The notes below the pieces were generated by a model, which had not been told where the DNA came from, did no database searches, and worked only from the letters and a program-made list of their open reading frames with translations. A DNA stretch of 64,000 nucleotides from positions 558,001 through 622,000 of the forward strand of contig OZ025662.1 of the NCBI GenBank assembly GCA_964019335.1. The letters run 5' to 3'. This DNA is from Diplonema japonicum. Its lineage: Eukaryota; Euglenozoa; Diplonemea; Diplonemida; Diplonemidae. Every line of letters begins with the position of its first letter. The first letter of the stretch is position 1. The position numbers and the translations under genes are program-made. Positions 1-9,409 of the stretch are shown piece by piece.

Positions 1-73
1 CAATTTTTTTTTTTTGTGTTCTTCCGTCTTTTCAATTTTTTTTTTCCCCCAGGGCCCAGGGGGGGAGTGAGAA

Positions 74-412
74 ATGCTTAGAAATGCGTTGTGGCGGCAG
101 GTACGATGCAAAGCTGTCCGTCCCGCGGGCTTCATCGATCGCATGGTGAGAAAGGAGGCAAGACTGGACACCGTCTCCGCGCCGAATTCTGTTGAAGATG
201 TCATTGCAGAGCAGGAAAAGGGAGCTGGTCACAGAAATGATCAGCAACGCTTTCCTCTTGTCTTCATTGGGTGTATTCTGCTTGCGTATTTACCTTGGTG
301 GTTGTTCGGATACTCAACAACCGGGGTCCTGATAGAAGGGAACAAAGAAGATACACTTGAGATCCAAAGAGCACGAAAACATCAACGGCCTGGGTTGAGT
401 GAGAGATCCTGA
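74..412 (+). CDS. Small putative membrane protein (112 aa), unrecognised
   Basis: I do not recognise this protein. The reading frame opens at the first ATG after a T/C tract that ends in AG about 20 bases upstream, which suits a trans-spliced 5' end. The N-terminal half is basic then acidic. Residues about 63-82 form one hydrophobic segment rich in Leu, Ile, Trp and Phe that could span a membrane, followed by a charged tail ending in a run of Arg, Lys and Glu. The next gene has its own pyrimidine-AG site and an in-frame stop upstream of its ATG, so the two are probably separate genes. No intron is obvious. It may equally be the last part of a gene that begins outside the window. Confidence 0.4.
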   Translation: MLRNALWRQVRCKAVRPAGFIDRMVRKEARLDTVSAPNSVEDVIAEQEKGAGHRNDQQRFPLVFIGCILLAYLPWWLFGYSTTGVLIEGNKEDTLEIQRARKHQRPGLSERS

Positions 413-428
413 GAGATCGTGAGAAAAG

Positions 429-484
429 TACTTTTTTTTTTTTCATTCTTTTTATTTTCCCTGTCCCCCCCAACACGTTTCCAG
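429..484 (+). promoter_or_regulatory. Putative trans-splice acceptor tract
   Basis: A T-rich then C-rich tract ends in TTTCCAG, 30 bases upstream of the ATG at 515. An in-frame stop lies between this AG and the ATG, so the site cannot be joining a coding exon in that frame. It is best read as the 5' processing site of the next gene. Confidence 0.4.
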
Positions 485-514
485 GAAGAAGGGGGGGCGG
501 GTGTGTGAGGGGGA

Positions 515-898
515 ATGGACGAAAAACGTGTTGTGGTGCTGCTTACAATAGTTGGCATAATAAGTATCATAGCAGCTTCGTATGTACAAAAAAAAAAAAA
601 AAAAAAGAAAACATATAGGAATGAAGTGACAGCCCAAGGCACCCACACGTGGAAGTCGAGTGTCCTGTTCTATCTCGGCCTTGCGTTTCTTCTTCCCATT
701 ACATTTCCCGTCTTTTTGTGTATGTGCTACTTCCCGCTTTGGTGTGCTGGCACTGTTATGCGGCCGTGCTGTGCTGCAGAGGACAGGGACTCGGAGAATG
801 TATCTGACGAGAACACACCCCTCATTGCCTCAGAGCCGTGTGACCACGTACTAGAGGACTACCACCTAACACGTGTGTACAAAAGTGCAACGGACTAG
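515..898 (+). CDS. Small two-TM membrane protein (114 aa), one mini-intron
   Basis: Unrecognised. A 39-nt intron at 580-618 starts GTATGT, is almost entirely A, and ends ATAG. It is a multiple of three, so the frame is open with or without removal, but leaving it in would insert a lysine run after the first membrane segment. The spliced product has a hydrophobic N-terminal segment (residues about 5-22), a short polar loop, and a second hydrophobic stretch (about 40-64) rich in Phe, Leu and Cys, ending in a Cys pair. The C-terminal tail of about 45 residues is acidic and includes DENTPL, which resembles an acidic dileucine-type sorting signal. That function is inference. Confidence 0.5.
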   Translation: MDEKRVVVLLTIVGIISIIAASYVQKKKKKKKTYRNEVTAQGTHTWKSSVLFYLGLAFLLPITFPVFLCMCYFPLWCAGTVMRPCCAAEDRDSENVSDENTPLIASEPCDHVLEDYHLTRVYKSATD

Positions 899-1490
899 AT
901 TTTTTTCATTTTCTTTTTTGTTAGGGGGTGGTCCTCAAGTGGGATTCATCGCCTTTTGTTTGTTTTGTTTTTTACACAAAAAAGACCGCGCCATTGTATT
1001 CTCTGTCTCTATCTCTCTCTTTTTTTTTCTCAGGGGGGGATCAAAAGGTGTTACCTTTTGTCTTCCCCTCCTCTCCCTTTCTTTCTTTCTGAGCGGCTCT
1101 TCCGACTTCAAAAAAAAACAAAGAGGGGAAGAAGAAGAAGAGGGAAAAAAAAAAACGCTGGCAACGGGCAAAAAAAAAAGCCCCCTTTTTTTGTCGGGTG
1201 GGTGGGGTGGGGGGGTCTTGAGGATCACTTTTTTTTGTGTTCTTGATAGACTCCAAATTTGTCGCCGGTTCTTTTTCGACACCGCAGGGTTGATCTTCGA
1301 TTAGTTAAGCGACAAGATTTAAGGGGTTTTTTTGATACCCTCCCCCCGGGGTGAGTAAGTAATTTAAAAAAAAAGGATCAAAAGGCACATGACCATTTCT
1401 TCCCCCTCCCTCATTCTTCGAAAGAGAAAAACAAATAATAACAACAACAACAACAACAAAAAGGAACGAAATAATATTTTAAAAAAAAAT
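899..1490. other. Spacer without recognised gene
   Basis: This stretch holds alternating T-, C-, G- and A-rich homopolymer blocks. I see no frame with convincing codon content on either strand. The last part, with an AAC/ACA triplet run at 1437-1460, is the leader of the next gene. Confidence 0.5.
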
Positions 1491-1778
1491 ATGGGCTTCC
1501 GAGATATCTCAAAGGATGTTCTGGCGTTGGGTGGTATGAGGGAGAGGGGAAACAAATGAGGAGAAAAAAAAAGAGAAAAAAAAACAGTAATTCTTGGTCT
1601 TGGTTCTTCGTATTACACATGGAAGCCCCTGATGGATGACCCTGATGGGTTCCGTAGATCGGCTGCTGAGGCAAAGCAGGAGAGCGATGAGTTGAGAGAA
1701 CGAATTAAATTCAAGCAGGAGCAGATGCAGCTGCAGAAGACACTAGAAGCGGCGCGAAAGAGTGACAAGGATGAGTAG
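1491..1778 (+). CDS. 77-residue protein with N-terminal TM segment, one intron
   Basis: This gene appears only when a 54-nt intron (1534-1587, GTATGAGG...AAAACAG) is removed. Exon 1 gives 14 codons plus one base. Exon 2 (1588-1778) continues in frame to TAG. The sum is 234 nt, or 78 codons. The protein starts MGFRDISKDVLALG and continues VILGLGSSYYTWKPLMDD, so a short hydrophobic N-terminal segment is followed by an aromatic motif and a highly charged Gln/Glu/Lys helix to the C-terminus. The layout resembles single-pass mitochondrial inner-membrane subunits or assembly factors, but I cannot assign a family. The tight coding character of exon 2 and the canonical intron make the gene likely. 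Confidence 0.6.
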
Positions 1779-1899
1779 GAACTGCTTTTTTATCTTTTCT
1801 GTTTTTTTTTTTTTTTTTTTTCAACATCGCCTTTCGTTTCCCCCACGTTAACATTTGAATATAAACAGTTATTAAAAAAAAAAAAAAAAAACACACAAA

Positions 1900-2241
1900 A
1901 TGGCCGACGCCCTTTTCGCGAAGATGTCCGCAGCCCTCGGGACCCCTGCTGGTCAGGCTGCGGCGAAGAAGATCAACGAGGTGATCACGTACGAGTTCCC
2001 CGACACCGGTGTGTCGTACGTGATGGACCTGAAGGCGGGGAAGGCGTACAAGGGGAAGCACGACGACCCCGCGTGCACCTTCAAGATGGACGAGAAGGTG
2101 TTCATTGAGCTTTCGGGGGGCAAGGCGGACCCCATGGGCCTCTTCATGGAGGGGAAGATCGAGCTCGACGGGGACACCGACATCGCCATGAAGATCGGCA
2201 AGGTCCTCAAGACCCTCGAGAAGGAGATCGCCTCTGCGTAG
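1900..2241 (+). CDS. SCP2 (sterol carrier protein-2) domain protein, copy 1
   Basis: A stand-alone SCP2 domain of 113 residues. Family features visible are the N-terminal helix, VITYEFPDTGVSYVMDLKAG as the first strands, the DPACTFKMDEKVFIELSGGK strand-helix unit, and a C-terminal block with FMEGKIELDGDTDIAMKIGK. SCP2 domains bind fatty acyl-CoAs, sterols and other lipids in a hydrophobic tunnel and act in peroxisomes or cytosol. The C-terminus is EIASA, not a clear SKL-type peroxisomal signal. The gene is nearly identical at DNA level to copies at 5596-5937 and 25795-26136. It differs from both at the stop (TAG instead of TGA) and in the 3' flank. A long T tract and an A tract precede the ATG. 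Confidence 0.85.
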   Translation: MADALFAKMSAALGTPAGQAAAKKINEVITYEFPDTGVSYVMDLKAGKAYKGKHDDPACTFKMDEKVFIELSGGKADPMGLFMEGKIELDGDTDIAMKIGKVLKTLEKEIASA

Positions 2242-2473
2242 AGCCGTATCCTGACATATTGATTTATACCTTCTTTTTTTCTTCTTCTTTTCCCCATTTC
2301 ACGGCGAAGCTGCTATTTCACGGCTCACGTGTCCTTTTTTTTTTCCTTCCTTTTTTTGTACCGTTTCTTTTATTTCCCCCATTTTTTTTTTCACATGTAG
2401 CAAGACGTCTGCAACTACTAGGTTCAGACTCAACTTACCTAAAAAGAAAAAAAGGAAAAAACGAAAAAAGAAA

Positions 2474-3913
2474 ATGGACGAAGATGCATGGAGCATCCCC
2501 GACTCGGATCAGGGCCAAGAAGCAAAGGAGAAGGAGGAAGTCTCCTCCGCAGAAGAGGAGAACGTAGCGCAAGATGACGCCGGGCGGAGCGAGACCTGGC
2601 GCGCCCATTGGAAATATTTATACGAAACCCTGATAAGAGAAACCCTGGAGGCAAAAACACAAACGGCCACATGGGTCCCAGGCATGTCGTGCAAGGGGGA
2701 CCTCAGAGAAGCAAGGATACTAACGGGCAGCGTGGGCGAACGTAAACAGCACTACCTAACAGGGTACAAGGTGATCCTTCCTTCAAGGGAAGATTTCGAC
2801 TGGAGAATCGACATAAGCGAGACAACAGGCGAGCTTGGCGGATACAATGTAGGCCCAACCATTAAAGTAGAACCAGAGTTCAGGTTGTACCATGAGGGCC
2901 CTGTGTCAGCGATGCGGTTGTGGGCGTGCAACCCGTCCATTATTGTAACGAGATCTGCTGAGAGCAAGAAGGTGATGATTTTCAACAGCGCGAAACAAGA
3001 GTGGGCGAAGAAAAAACCAACGGTCGCGGACAGAACCGCGTTGCAAATCGACGAGACGACCGAAGTCCCACATTTAGCTGCGAAACGCTCGATGGCGGTT
3101 CAGCAGGAAGCCCGCGCTAAAGAATGGAACAACCACACTGGCGAATGCAAGCCCGACCTTATTCTTGAGGGGCTCACCTCTCACGGCGATGCATTGGACG
3201 TGTCAAACTGCGAGGAAGGCATCGTCGCAAGCGGTTCACTCGACGGGACAGTCATGTTATGGAAGCTGAACGACGCAGTTAAAGGCCAACACTCGATCAA
3301 TAGAATGAACATGATGAACCCTTCCGAGGACGAGGTGCGGTTTGTGAAGTTCAACCCGCAGCAAAGCACGATGCTACTAGGAGGCGGTGACAACACCACC
3401 ATGTGGCTTGCAGACTCACGTGGGGCGAAGGCCATGCTTCCTTTAAAACCCAAAACACTTTCAGGTGATTTAAACACCGCAGAATGGAATCTTAACATCC
3501 CGACCATGTTCGCCGTGGGCGACAGCACGGGAGCTGTTTCCATTATCGATATCCGCAGCCCTTCTTCTCCTCTACACCGCCTTGTAGGACACACTTCTGA
3601 CGTGTACTCTGTAGCATGGTGCCCTCACCAGCCGTCTGTCCTCGCGTCTGGTTCCACAGATATGAACGTGTGCCTGTGGGATCTCCGTGGGAGGGACGCG
3701 GGTTGCCACCCTGCATCTGCAGGAGTCGGCTCGGCTCCCCCACCTCCCAAGGAACTGTTCTTCAAGCACGTGGGGCACGTGAACGAAATTGGTTGTATTT
3801 CTTGGATACACGATGAAGAACTGAGGGGCATGATAGCCTCTGTTGACATGGACCCCGAAGAACCCACCCTCCAGATCTGGCGGCCCAGAAACAATTTTTG
3901 GGTTGACTGTTGA
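2474..3913 (+). CDS. WD40 protein of the RBBP4/RBBP7/MSI1 histone-binding family
   Basis: A 479-residue beta-propeller protein. After an acidic, charged N-terminus (residues 1-40) comes a helix-like segment (WKYLYETLIRETLEA) at the place of the histone H4-binding N-terminal helix of RBBP4. Next is the element FRLYHEGPVSAMRLW matching the family's H-E-G-E-V block, then GECKPDLILEGL matching GECNPDLRLRGH. Clear WD units follow around residues 233-265 (ASGSLDGTVMLWKL) and 370-400 (HTSDVYSVAWCPHQPSVLAS). The C-terminal block PPPPKELFFKHVGH...LQIWRP mirrors the family signature before the last blade. Such proteins chaperone histones in CAF-1, HAT, NuRD or PRC2-type complexes. It is divergent, so the exact orthologue is unsure. 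No intron is evident. Confidence 0.75.
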   Translation: MDEDAWSIPDSDQGQEAKEKEEVSSAEEENVAQDDAGRSETWRAHWKYLYETLIRETLEAKTQTATWVPGMSCKGDLREARILTGSVGERKQHYLTGYKVILPSREDFDWRIDISETTGELGGYNVGPTIKVEPEFRLYHEGPVSAMRLWACNPSIIVTRSAESKKVMIFNSAKQEWAKKKPTVADRTALQIDETTEVPHLAAKRSMAVQQEARAKEWNNHTGECKPDLILEGLTSHGDALDVSNCEEGIVASGSLDGTVMLWKLNDAVKGQHSINRMNMMNPSEDEVRFVKFNPQQSTMLLGGGDNTTMWLADSRGAKAMLPLKPKTLSGDLNTAEWNLNIPTMFAVGDSTGAVSIIDIRSPSSPLHRLVGHTSDVYSVAWCPHQPSVLASGSTDMNVCLWDLRGRDAGCHPASAGVGSAPPPPKELFFKHVGHVNEIGCISWIHDEELRGMIASVDMDPEEPTLQIWRPRNNFWVDC

Positions 3914-4128
3914 TCGGCTTTGAACGATGCACCCCCCCCCCCCCCCCCCCGTTATTCATTAGAGTTTTTTATACCCCCTGCCCCTTTCCCCTCTCAATTT
4001 TTGTTTATGACCTTGAAGAAAGAAATATTAGCCCATTGCCCCCCCCCCCTTTTTTTAGTTTTCCCCGTATTTTTTGACGTTGTCTAAACAGCAACTGCTT
4101 CAAAGTAAAGAAGGAAGAAAAAAAATAT

Positions 4129-5505
4129 ATGGATGTGGATGATGATGAGACGCAGGTAACAGAGGGGCTGCAAAAAGCGCTGCTTGCCTTGGGGGGACAA
4201 CCGGTGCCGAGAGAGCCGAAAAACACCGCAGAGGAAACAAGCAGATATTACTCAAGGAACAATAGATTAGAGTGGAACCATGTGATCACAGACGGGTTCT
4301 ACGACCCTGGCAACGGGAGGAAGTTCAAACCTCTAAGCGAGTACAAGGGAACGCTGAGCGAAGAGCAATTCAACAGCGGGGAGAGAGAGGTCATTATAAT
4401 AGACGAAAAGAACGATGAAAGGCTGGCGAAGATAGTGGAGATAGCAAAGTGCATGTCGAGTATGTCCTTTTCGGGAAGCATGGCACAGCTGCTGAAATAC
4501 ATAGCCGGCTTGGCCTTGGGAGGATTTACTGAGAACAAAGACACACTTTCAAGAAATCATTTGATAGGCCGGCCTGTCGTGAGACGCCTGACAGAAATCG
4601 ACTACGGGGTCTGTCGGCACACTAGCATATTGATTAAATACGTAGGCGACAAGTTGGGTATCCCCACGTGGTTGCAGAGGGGACACGAGAACAATGAAAA
4701 GCATTCTTGGTGTGTATGTTTTTTGGACGGAAAGCTTCAAAAAGTCGACATGATGGACGCGATGGACAGGGACACGGAGTGGCCTGTGAAGAATTATAAA
4801 CCAGCGTACCCCTCAAAACCTCCCGGGGATTTCGTCACGAGACTGACCAGCTCTGAAGAAATCGTGAAGGGATATTTCGTCCTCCCAAGCTTCGCTGAGA
4901 AGTCAAGCACGGATTCAGGAGGCATCGAAACCCGGATAGAAATCGGTCGGCTGCAATGCGAAGCGGCAACCACTGTTATGTTAAACACCTCATCGTTCCC
5001 ATGCGTGACTCATATTAGCAAAGTTCAGAACGGGTACGCCGTGGTGGCTAACATGGCGACTACACTACACGAATGGGAGGCAATGCAGATTAAGTCTTCG
5101 ATGATCGACCTTTATGCGCTGCTTCGAAGCCTTGTAACAGCTGTCTATCACATCCACCAAGCAGGCTACGTTCACGGTGGTATTACCGCGCAATCTGTGG
5201 CCGTCATGTCTGTTCCGAACAACGCCCAGGAGGTTGACTCCTATTCACTTATATTCCCTTATGTTGGTGCTTCTTCGTACACTGTCCCAGCCAACGACTG
5301 GGCGGCCGTCGAGGCGCTTTACAGTGGTTATTACAACATCGGAAACGACAACCCCCTCACCGTGATTTTCAACGACGACACGCCCGGTACCAGGTTTGAG
5401 GACTTGCACAGTAACCTTTTGAAGCATTTTAAACACGCGGTGGCCGGCGATGCCAAACGCCTTTATGAATTTGTATTAGAGAACGACACCACTGTGTGTG
5501 ATTGA
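4129..5505 (+). CDS. EDR1-type transglutaminase-like domain fused to a pseudokinase
   Basis: A 458-residue protein with two recognisable parts. Residues about 20-260 resemble the EDR1/CTR1 N-terminal domain (also found in ARMC3), a transglutaminase-like fold. The core is DYGVCRHTSILIKYVGDKLG (Cys), HENNEKHSWCVCFLDGK (His) and VDMMDAMD (Asp), in the order C-H-D. Residues about 275-450 look like a degraded protein-kinase C-lobe: HIHQAGYVHGGITAQSVAVM sits where HRDLKxxN is expected, so the catalytic Asp is replaced and no DFG is seen. In plants EDR1/CTR1 couples the first domain to an active Raf-like kinase. Here the kinase part looks dead, suggesting a scaffold or regulator. No intron is needed. 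Confidence 0.65.
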   Translation: MDVDDDETQVTEGLQKALLALGGQPVPREPKNTAEETSRYYSRNNRLEWNHVITDGFYDPGNGRKFKPLSEYKGTLSEEQFNSGEREVIIIDEKNDERLAKIVEIAKCMSSMSFSGSMAQLLKYIAGLALGGFTENKDTLSRNHLIGRPVVRRLTEIDYGVCRHTSILIKYVGDKLGIPTWLQRGHENNEKHSWCVCFLDGKLQKVDMMDAMDRDTEWPVKNYKPAYPSKPPGDFVTRLTSSEEIVKGYFVLPSFAEKSSTDSGGIETRIEIGRLQCEAATTVMLNTSSFPCVTHISKVQNGYAVVANMATTLHEWEAMQIKSSMIDLYALLRSLVTAVYHIHQAGYVHGGITAQSVAVMSVPNNAQEVDSYSLIFPYVGASSYTVPANDWAAVEALYSGYYNIGNDNPLTVIFNDDTPGTRFEDLHSNLLKHFKHAVAGDAKRLYEFVLENDTTVCD

Positions 5506-5595
5506 AGACAAGTACCCTTTCTCCTTCTTGACTACTAACGATTCAAATTACCCATATAGGTCTTACATCTTCCCTTTTTTTTTTCAAAACACAAA

Positions 5596-5937
5596 ATGGC
5601 CGACGCCCTTTTCGCGAAGATGTCCGCAGCCCTCGGGACCCCTGCTGGTCAGGCTGCGGCGAAGAAGATCAACGAGGTGATCACGTACGAGTTCCCCGAC
5701 ACCGGTGTGTCGTACGTGATGGACCTGAAGGCGGGGAAGGCGTACAAGGGGAAGCACGACGACCCCGCGTGCACCTTCAAGATGGACGAGAAGGTGTTCA
5801 TTGAGCTTTCGGGGGGCAAGGCGGACCCCATGGGCCTCTTCATGGAGGGGAAGATCGAGCTCGACGGGGACACCGACATCGCCATGAAGATCGGCAAGGT
5901 CCTCAAGGCCCTCGAGAAGGAGATCGCCTCTGCGTGA
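5596..5937 (+). CDS. SCP2 (sterol carrier protein-2) domain protein, copy 2
   Basis: 113 residues, differing from copies 1 and 3 by one visible substitution near the C-terminus (KALEK instead of KTLEK). The DNA is otherwise essentially the same over the whole coding region. The stop is TGA and the following 27 bases (GAGGAATACGGAG...) match copy 3 exactly, whereas copy 1 diverges at its stop. The 5' flank is a T tract then AACACAAAATGG, so only about ten bases upstream are shared with the other copies. The role is as for copy 1: lipid or acyl-CoA binding. The lack of synonymous divergence implies recent duplication or ongoing gene conversion. Confidence 0.85.
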   Translation: MADALFAKMSAALGTPAGQAAAKKINEVITYEFPDTGVSYVMDLKAGKAYKGKHDDPACTFKMDEKVFIELSGGKADPMGLFMEGKIELDGDTDIAMKIGKVLKALEKEIASA

Positions 5938-6201
5938 GGAATACGGAGAAACAAACAAGATGTGTGACGTGTTTAACGTGCCAAACCGTGCTAAACCTCC
6001 TGCACCAGGTAGGAGAGGTGGGCTATTTGAGAAGGGTGATGCTGGTATTTTACGGCGCTCCCGTTGATTCATCCCCCCTTCTTTTCTATTCGATTGATTG
6101 CATACAAAGCAATCAATTCCTGAGTCCGTGTACTTACTTGACTTGTTTTTACTACCTTTTCTTTCGTGCATTCTTACATATTTAACCGTATCAAGGCCAA
6201 G

Positions 6202-8088
6202 ATGGAAGAAGTCCCCTCCAAGTGGAGCGTCGACCGAGTGTGCCTATGGCTCGATGGCGGTGGTCTGGGGCAGTTGGCACCAATCTTCATTAAGAACAAG
6301 ATTGACGGTAAGGTGTTGATGTCACTGACGAAGACAGACCTTCGGGATGAGCTGGAGATCGACGCCCTGAGCGACAGAAAGCAGTTGTGGGACAGGTTGG
6401 ACATACTACAGAGGAAGAAGGCTAGCCCTGTATCTGTCCCTGCCATTTCACCAAAGGCAGCTCCTGCAGGCGGCGGGTATCGTTCCGTGTCGCCCATGAA
6501 GGACCTTGACAGGTGCGAGGAGTGCTTCAAGATGTTCGGCGTCGCCGATGTGCCCGTTATCTTCAAGCTCCCTGGTGCGCAGAGAAGCGCGCAGCTCCAC
6601 TCCCGCTGCAAGGACAGCTGGGCAAGACGGAACGCAAAGCCATGCCAGCAGTGCCACAAGCTTATGGTCACAGACATCACCACCCTCACGGGGCCCTTCG
6701 GCAAAGCTGAGCTCCACCCCGAGTGCGTGCGCTCCTTCGAGAACAAGCAGCGCGACCGTGTCCCGTCTTCCTCTACCCCCGTGAACTTCACTACTGGCGG
6801 CCAGGGCGGCAGATGTGAATACTGCATGGCAAAATTCGCTCCTGGCGATACCCCCATCCTTCTGACCCTCCCGGGTGCTCTCAGAGCTGCGGAGCTTCAT
6901 CCTCATTGCAAGCAGCCTTGGGCAAAGATGCACTCGAAGAAATGCGACCAATGCGGCGAGGCCATGCCCACGGACATCACGACGCTGTCGGGTGCCTTCG
7001 GCAAGGCGGAGGTGCACCCCGAATGTGTGGCATCGTATGAAACCTCACTCCAGAACGGCGTGAGACCCTCCTCCTCCAGCCCCAAGCCGTTTGGCTCCGC
7101 ACCGCCGTCGCCCTCTCACACAGCACCCCGTACCAGCCTACCTGCGCCCCCTCAGGGAAAATGTGAGCACTGCTTCCGTCCTTTCGAGTCGTATGACAAG
7201 CCAATCCTGCTGACATTGCCTGGTGCCTCGCGGCATGCTGAGCTGCACCCACACTGCAAGACCCTGTGGAGCAGGGCGCATGCGAAGAAGTGTGATTTCT
7301 GCGGCGAGGCGATGATCACGGACATCACGACGCTGACGGGGGCATGGGGCACCGCGGAGCTGCACCCTGGCTGCGTGAGCGGGTACGAGAAAACGAAGAA
7401 CAACGCGACAAGGAGCAGTGAGCCCGGTATGGACAAGTGCACGTACTGTGGGGTATCCTTCAGGGATGGCGAGACAGCGTCGGTGGTGACACTGCCTGGA
7501 GGGAGCGCCACTGCCAAACTGCATCCATCGTGTAGGAACTCGTGGTCACTGGCGAATGCAAAGAAGTGTGCTCACTGCCGCAGACCGATGCCGACTGACG
7601 TGACTACACTCACCGGTGCCTGGGGGAGCGCAGATGTCCACCCCGACTGTGTGGCGTCCTTCAAGGCTGCAGGGAAGTTCCCTGAAAAGTCTCCCAGCAC
7701 ATCTCCTCAGAAGAGCCAGTGCTACCACTGCCAGAGGCCTTTCTCGGTGAAGGAGCCCATGACAATCTTGGAACTAGCAGGTGTGTGACGTGCTTACCAA
7801 CACGCAATACAGATCTCGAAAAGGAGGTGTACCTGCATGATGGTTGTGTGGAAGGGTGCTATCGTGCTATGGGGCACATCTGTAATTTGTATGTGTTTCA
7901 AAGAGGAGTGTGGTACACATTAAATAGGTGCAACGGTACCATCTCGGGTCGCCAGATCAAGTTAAAGGGTACCTTCGGTGAGGCAATGGTATTTTCTTTT
8001 TTTGGGGGGGGGTTGGGAGGAAAAAAAAATAATACAGCTGCACCCTCACTGCCTGCTTGAGTTCAAAAGGATCAACAACTTAGTCTGA
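6202..8088 (+). CDS. SAM domain plus five LIM-like zinc-finger repeats, three introns
   Basis: The start is the ATG giving MEEVPSKWSVDRVCLWL. Residues 1-75 form a SAM domain (WSVDRVCLWL...LAPIFIKNKIDGKVLMSLT). Then come five repeats of about 80-100 residues. Each has two modules: C-x2-C...LPGA...LH-x2-C, and C-x2-C-x6-TDITTLTG-x4-AELHPEC. The linkers are Ser/Pro-rich. The fifth repeat is completed by three introns: 7781-7812 (32 nt), 7889-7927 (39 nt) and 7989-8037 (49 nt). Splicing restores CNLC and LHPHC, and the exon total is 1767 nt, or 588 residues. The Cys/His spacing resembles LIM domains, but a linker separates the halves. SAM plus zinc modules suggest a protein-interaction scaffold; that is inference. 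Confidence 0.72.
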
Positions 8089-8861
8089 GTCTAATGCTGG
8101 AAACAGAATAGAATAAACCTGTGTATAGGTGACCGTGATGCCGCCAGTTGAGTAAAGAAAAACAAAGAAATAAAACGAAAAACGAAAGAAATATTTTTTT
8201 TTTTTTTTCGCGCCTTTATTTTTCAATAAGTTGCTCGGTTTGCTTTTTTTTTTTTTCTTTTTTATGTGTGTGTGGAGATGTAAAGGTGTCGAGAGACCCT
8301 GTGAAGTCATTAACAGATAAACAAAAAAAAAAAACAATAAAGTGTAGTAACGAGAGAAAGAAAATAAAAAGCGAGACATGACCGCCAATTCCCATATTAG
8401 TCCTTCGCTTACGGAGCATAAAGAGATTGGGGCGAATATCCAGTTGGGGGAAAATAAAATAAGGCAGAAAGGACAGGCGCTTTGAGTATCTCTTTTCTTT
8501 TTTTTCTCTCTCTTTCTCTCTCTCTCCGCCCCCCCGTTCTTTACTATGTCCTTTCAATCAAGGGGGTGCAAAATGGGAGTGAAAACAAGCATGAAGATTA
8601 TTTCTATCCCTCCCGTTAGACCACCCTTTCCCCTTGGTTTTTTTTTTTTTTTCCCTTCTTTTTTCCATTTTTCTTTTTCATTCCCTTTCTCTCCCTCTCT
8701 CCCTTCCCCTAAACGTTTTTATCTTAAATCTTGATCTGAAGCGTCCCCCCCCACCTTTATTCATTTTTTTTTTTCCTCTTTCCTCTTTTCTCCTTCACCG
8801 ACCAAGTTGCAAGCATCCCATTGCCCCGAAACTCTGTCTGCACTGCAGGCTTGAGGAGTTC
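8089..8861. other. Low-complexity spacer
   Basis: T-, A- and C-rich tracts with CT-microsatellite stretches near 8500-8530 and 8690-8705. No convincing frame on either strand. Confidence 0.5.
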
Positions 8862-9358
8862 TCACAAGGCTGTCGTGTAGTCCTCTAAGCCGTCTTCAGT
8901 CCTAGGGAAGGGGAGTGCTGAAAGGAGGCCCCACGGGCAGCATCCCCCATGCGCTGCAGTAAAGCCGCCAGATATGGGCTTTCTCCTCAGCAGGTGCTTG
9001 AACGGCGTGGAGCATGTCGAGGGCACGGACGAGTCCCGATGTCATAACGGCGTCAAAAGGTTGGAAGGAGGAGGCTTTCTTGCTGAGTGCTGACAATGAA
9101 TTCAGCTTTGGTAATTGCACTCAACATTCCGCCTGAGAACAGAAAGGCCTCTGTTGTTGCTTGCACGCTCAAGGGACCCACTAAAAGTGTTCTTTCTATC
9201 GTCAACCAAGAGATCAGACTGGTCAACGTCTTATCGGCGCCCGGAGCTGCACGCCATACGCATAGTGCTCATTTAGAAATATGACTGATTTCAGGGGGTC
9301 CAAAGGGTAACCCATCGACTCGTAGTATGCTGAGAGGTTTGCCGCAAGGTGCTTGGCA
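8862..9358 (-). pseudogene. Frameshifted reverse-strand coding relic
   Basis: Read on the minus strand, this stretch gives four coding-like segments in different frames that follow one another: AAKHLAANLSAYYESMGYPL... (9358 to about 9240), LTSLISWLTIERTLLVGPL... (about 9225-9070), KKASSFQPFDAVMTSGLVRA... (about 9085-8925) and a C-terminal TEDGLEDYTTAL ending at a TGA complement at 8862-8864. Each has good amino-acid composition, and at least three frame changes separate them with no plausible GT-AG intron at the joins. I do not recognise the family. It is the only coding evidence on the minus strand in the window. A pseudogene fragment is most likely. Sequencing indels in a real reverse gene are the main alternative. 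A poly-G run (9379-9402) lies at its upstream edge. Confidence 0.4.
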
Positions 9359-9409
9359 GCAGAATTTAAAAAAAAGGAGGGGGGGGGGGGGGGGGGGGGG
9401 GGAACAACC

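Noticed and set aside
5959-6066. 35-codon frame (MCDVFNVPNRAKPPAPGRRG...) after SCP2 copy 2
   Set aside because: It is very short, overlaps the flank shared with SCP2 copy 3 (where it is not kept open), and has no supporting domain.
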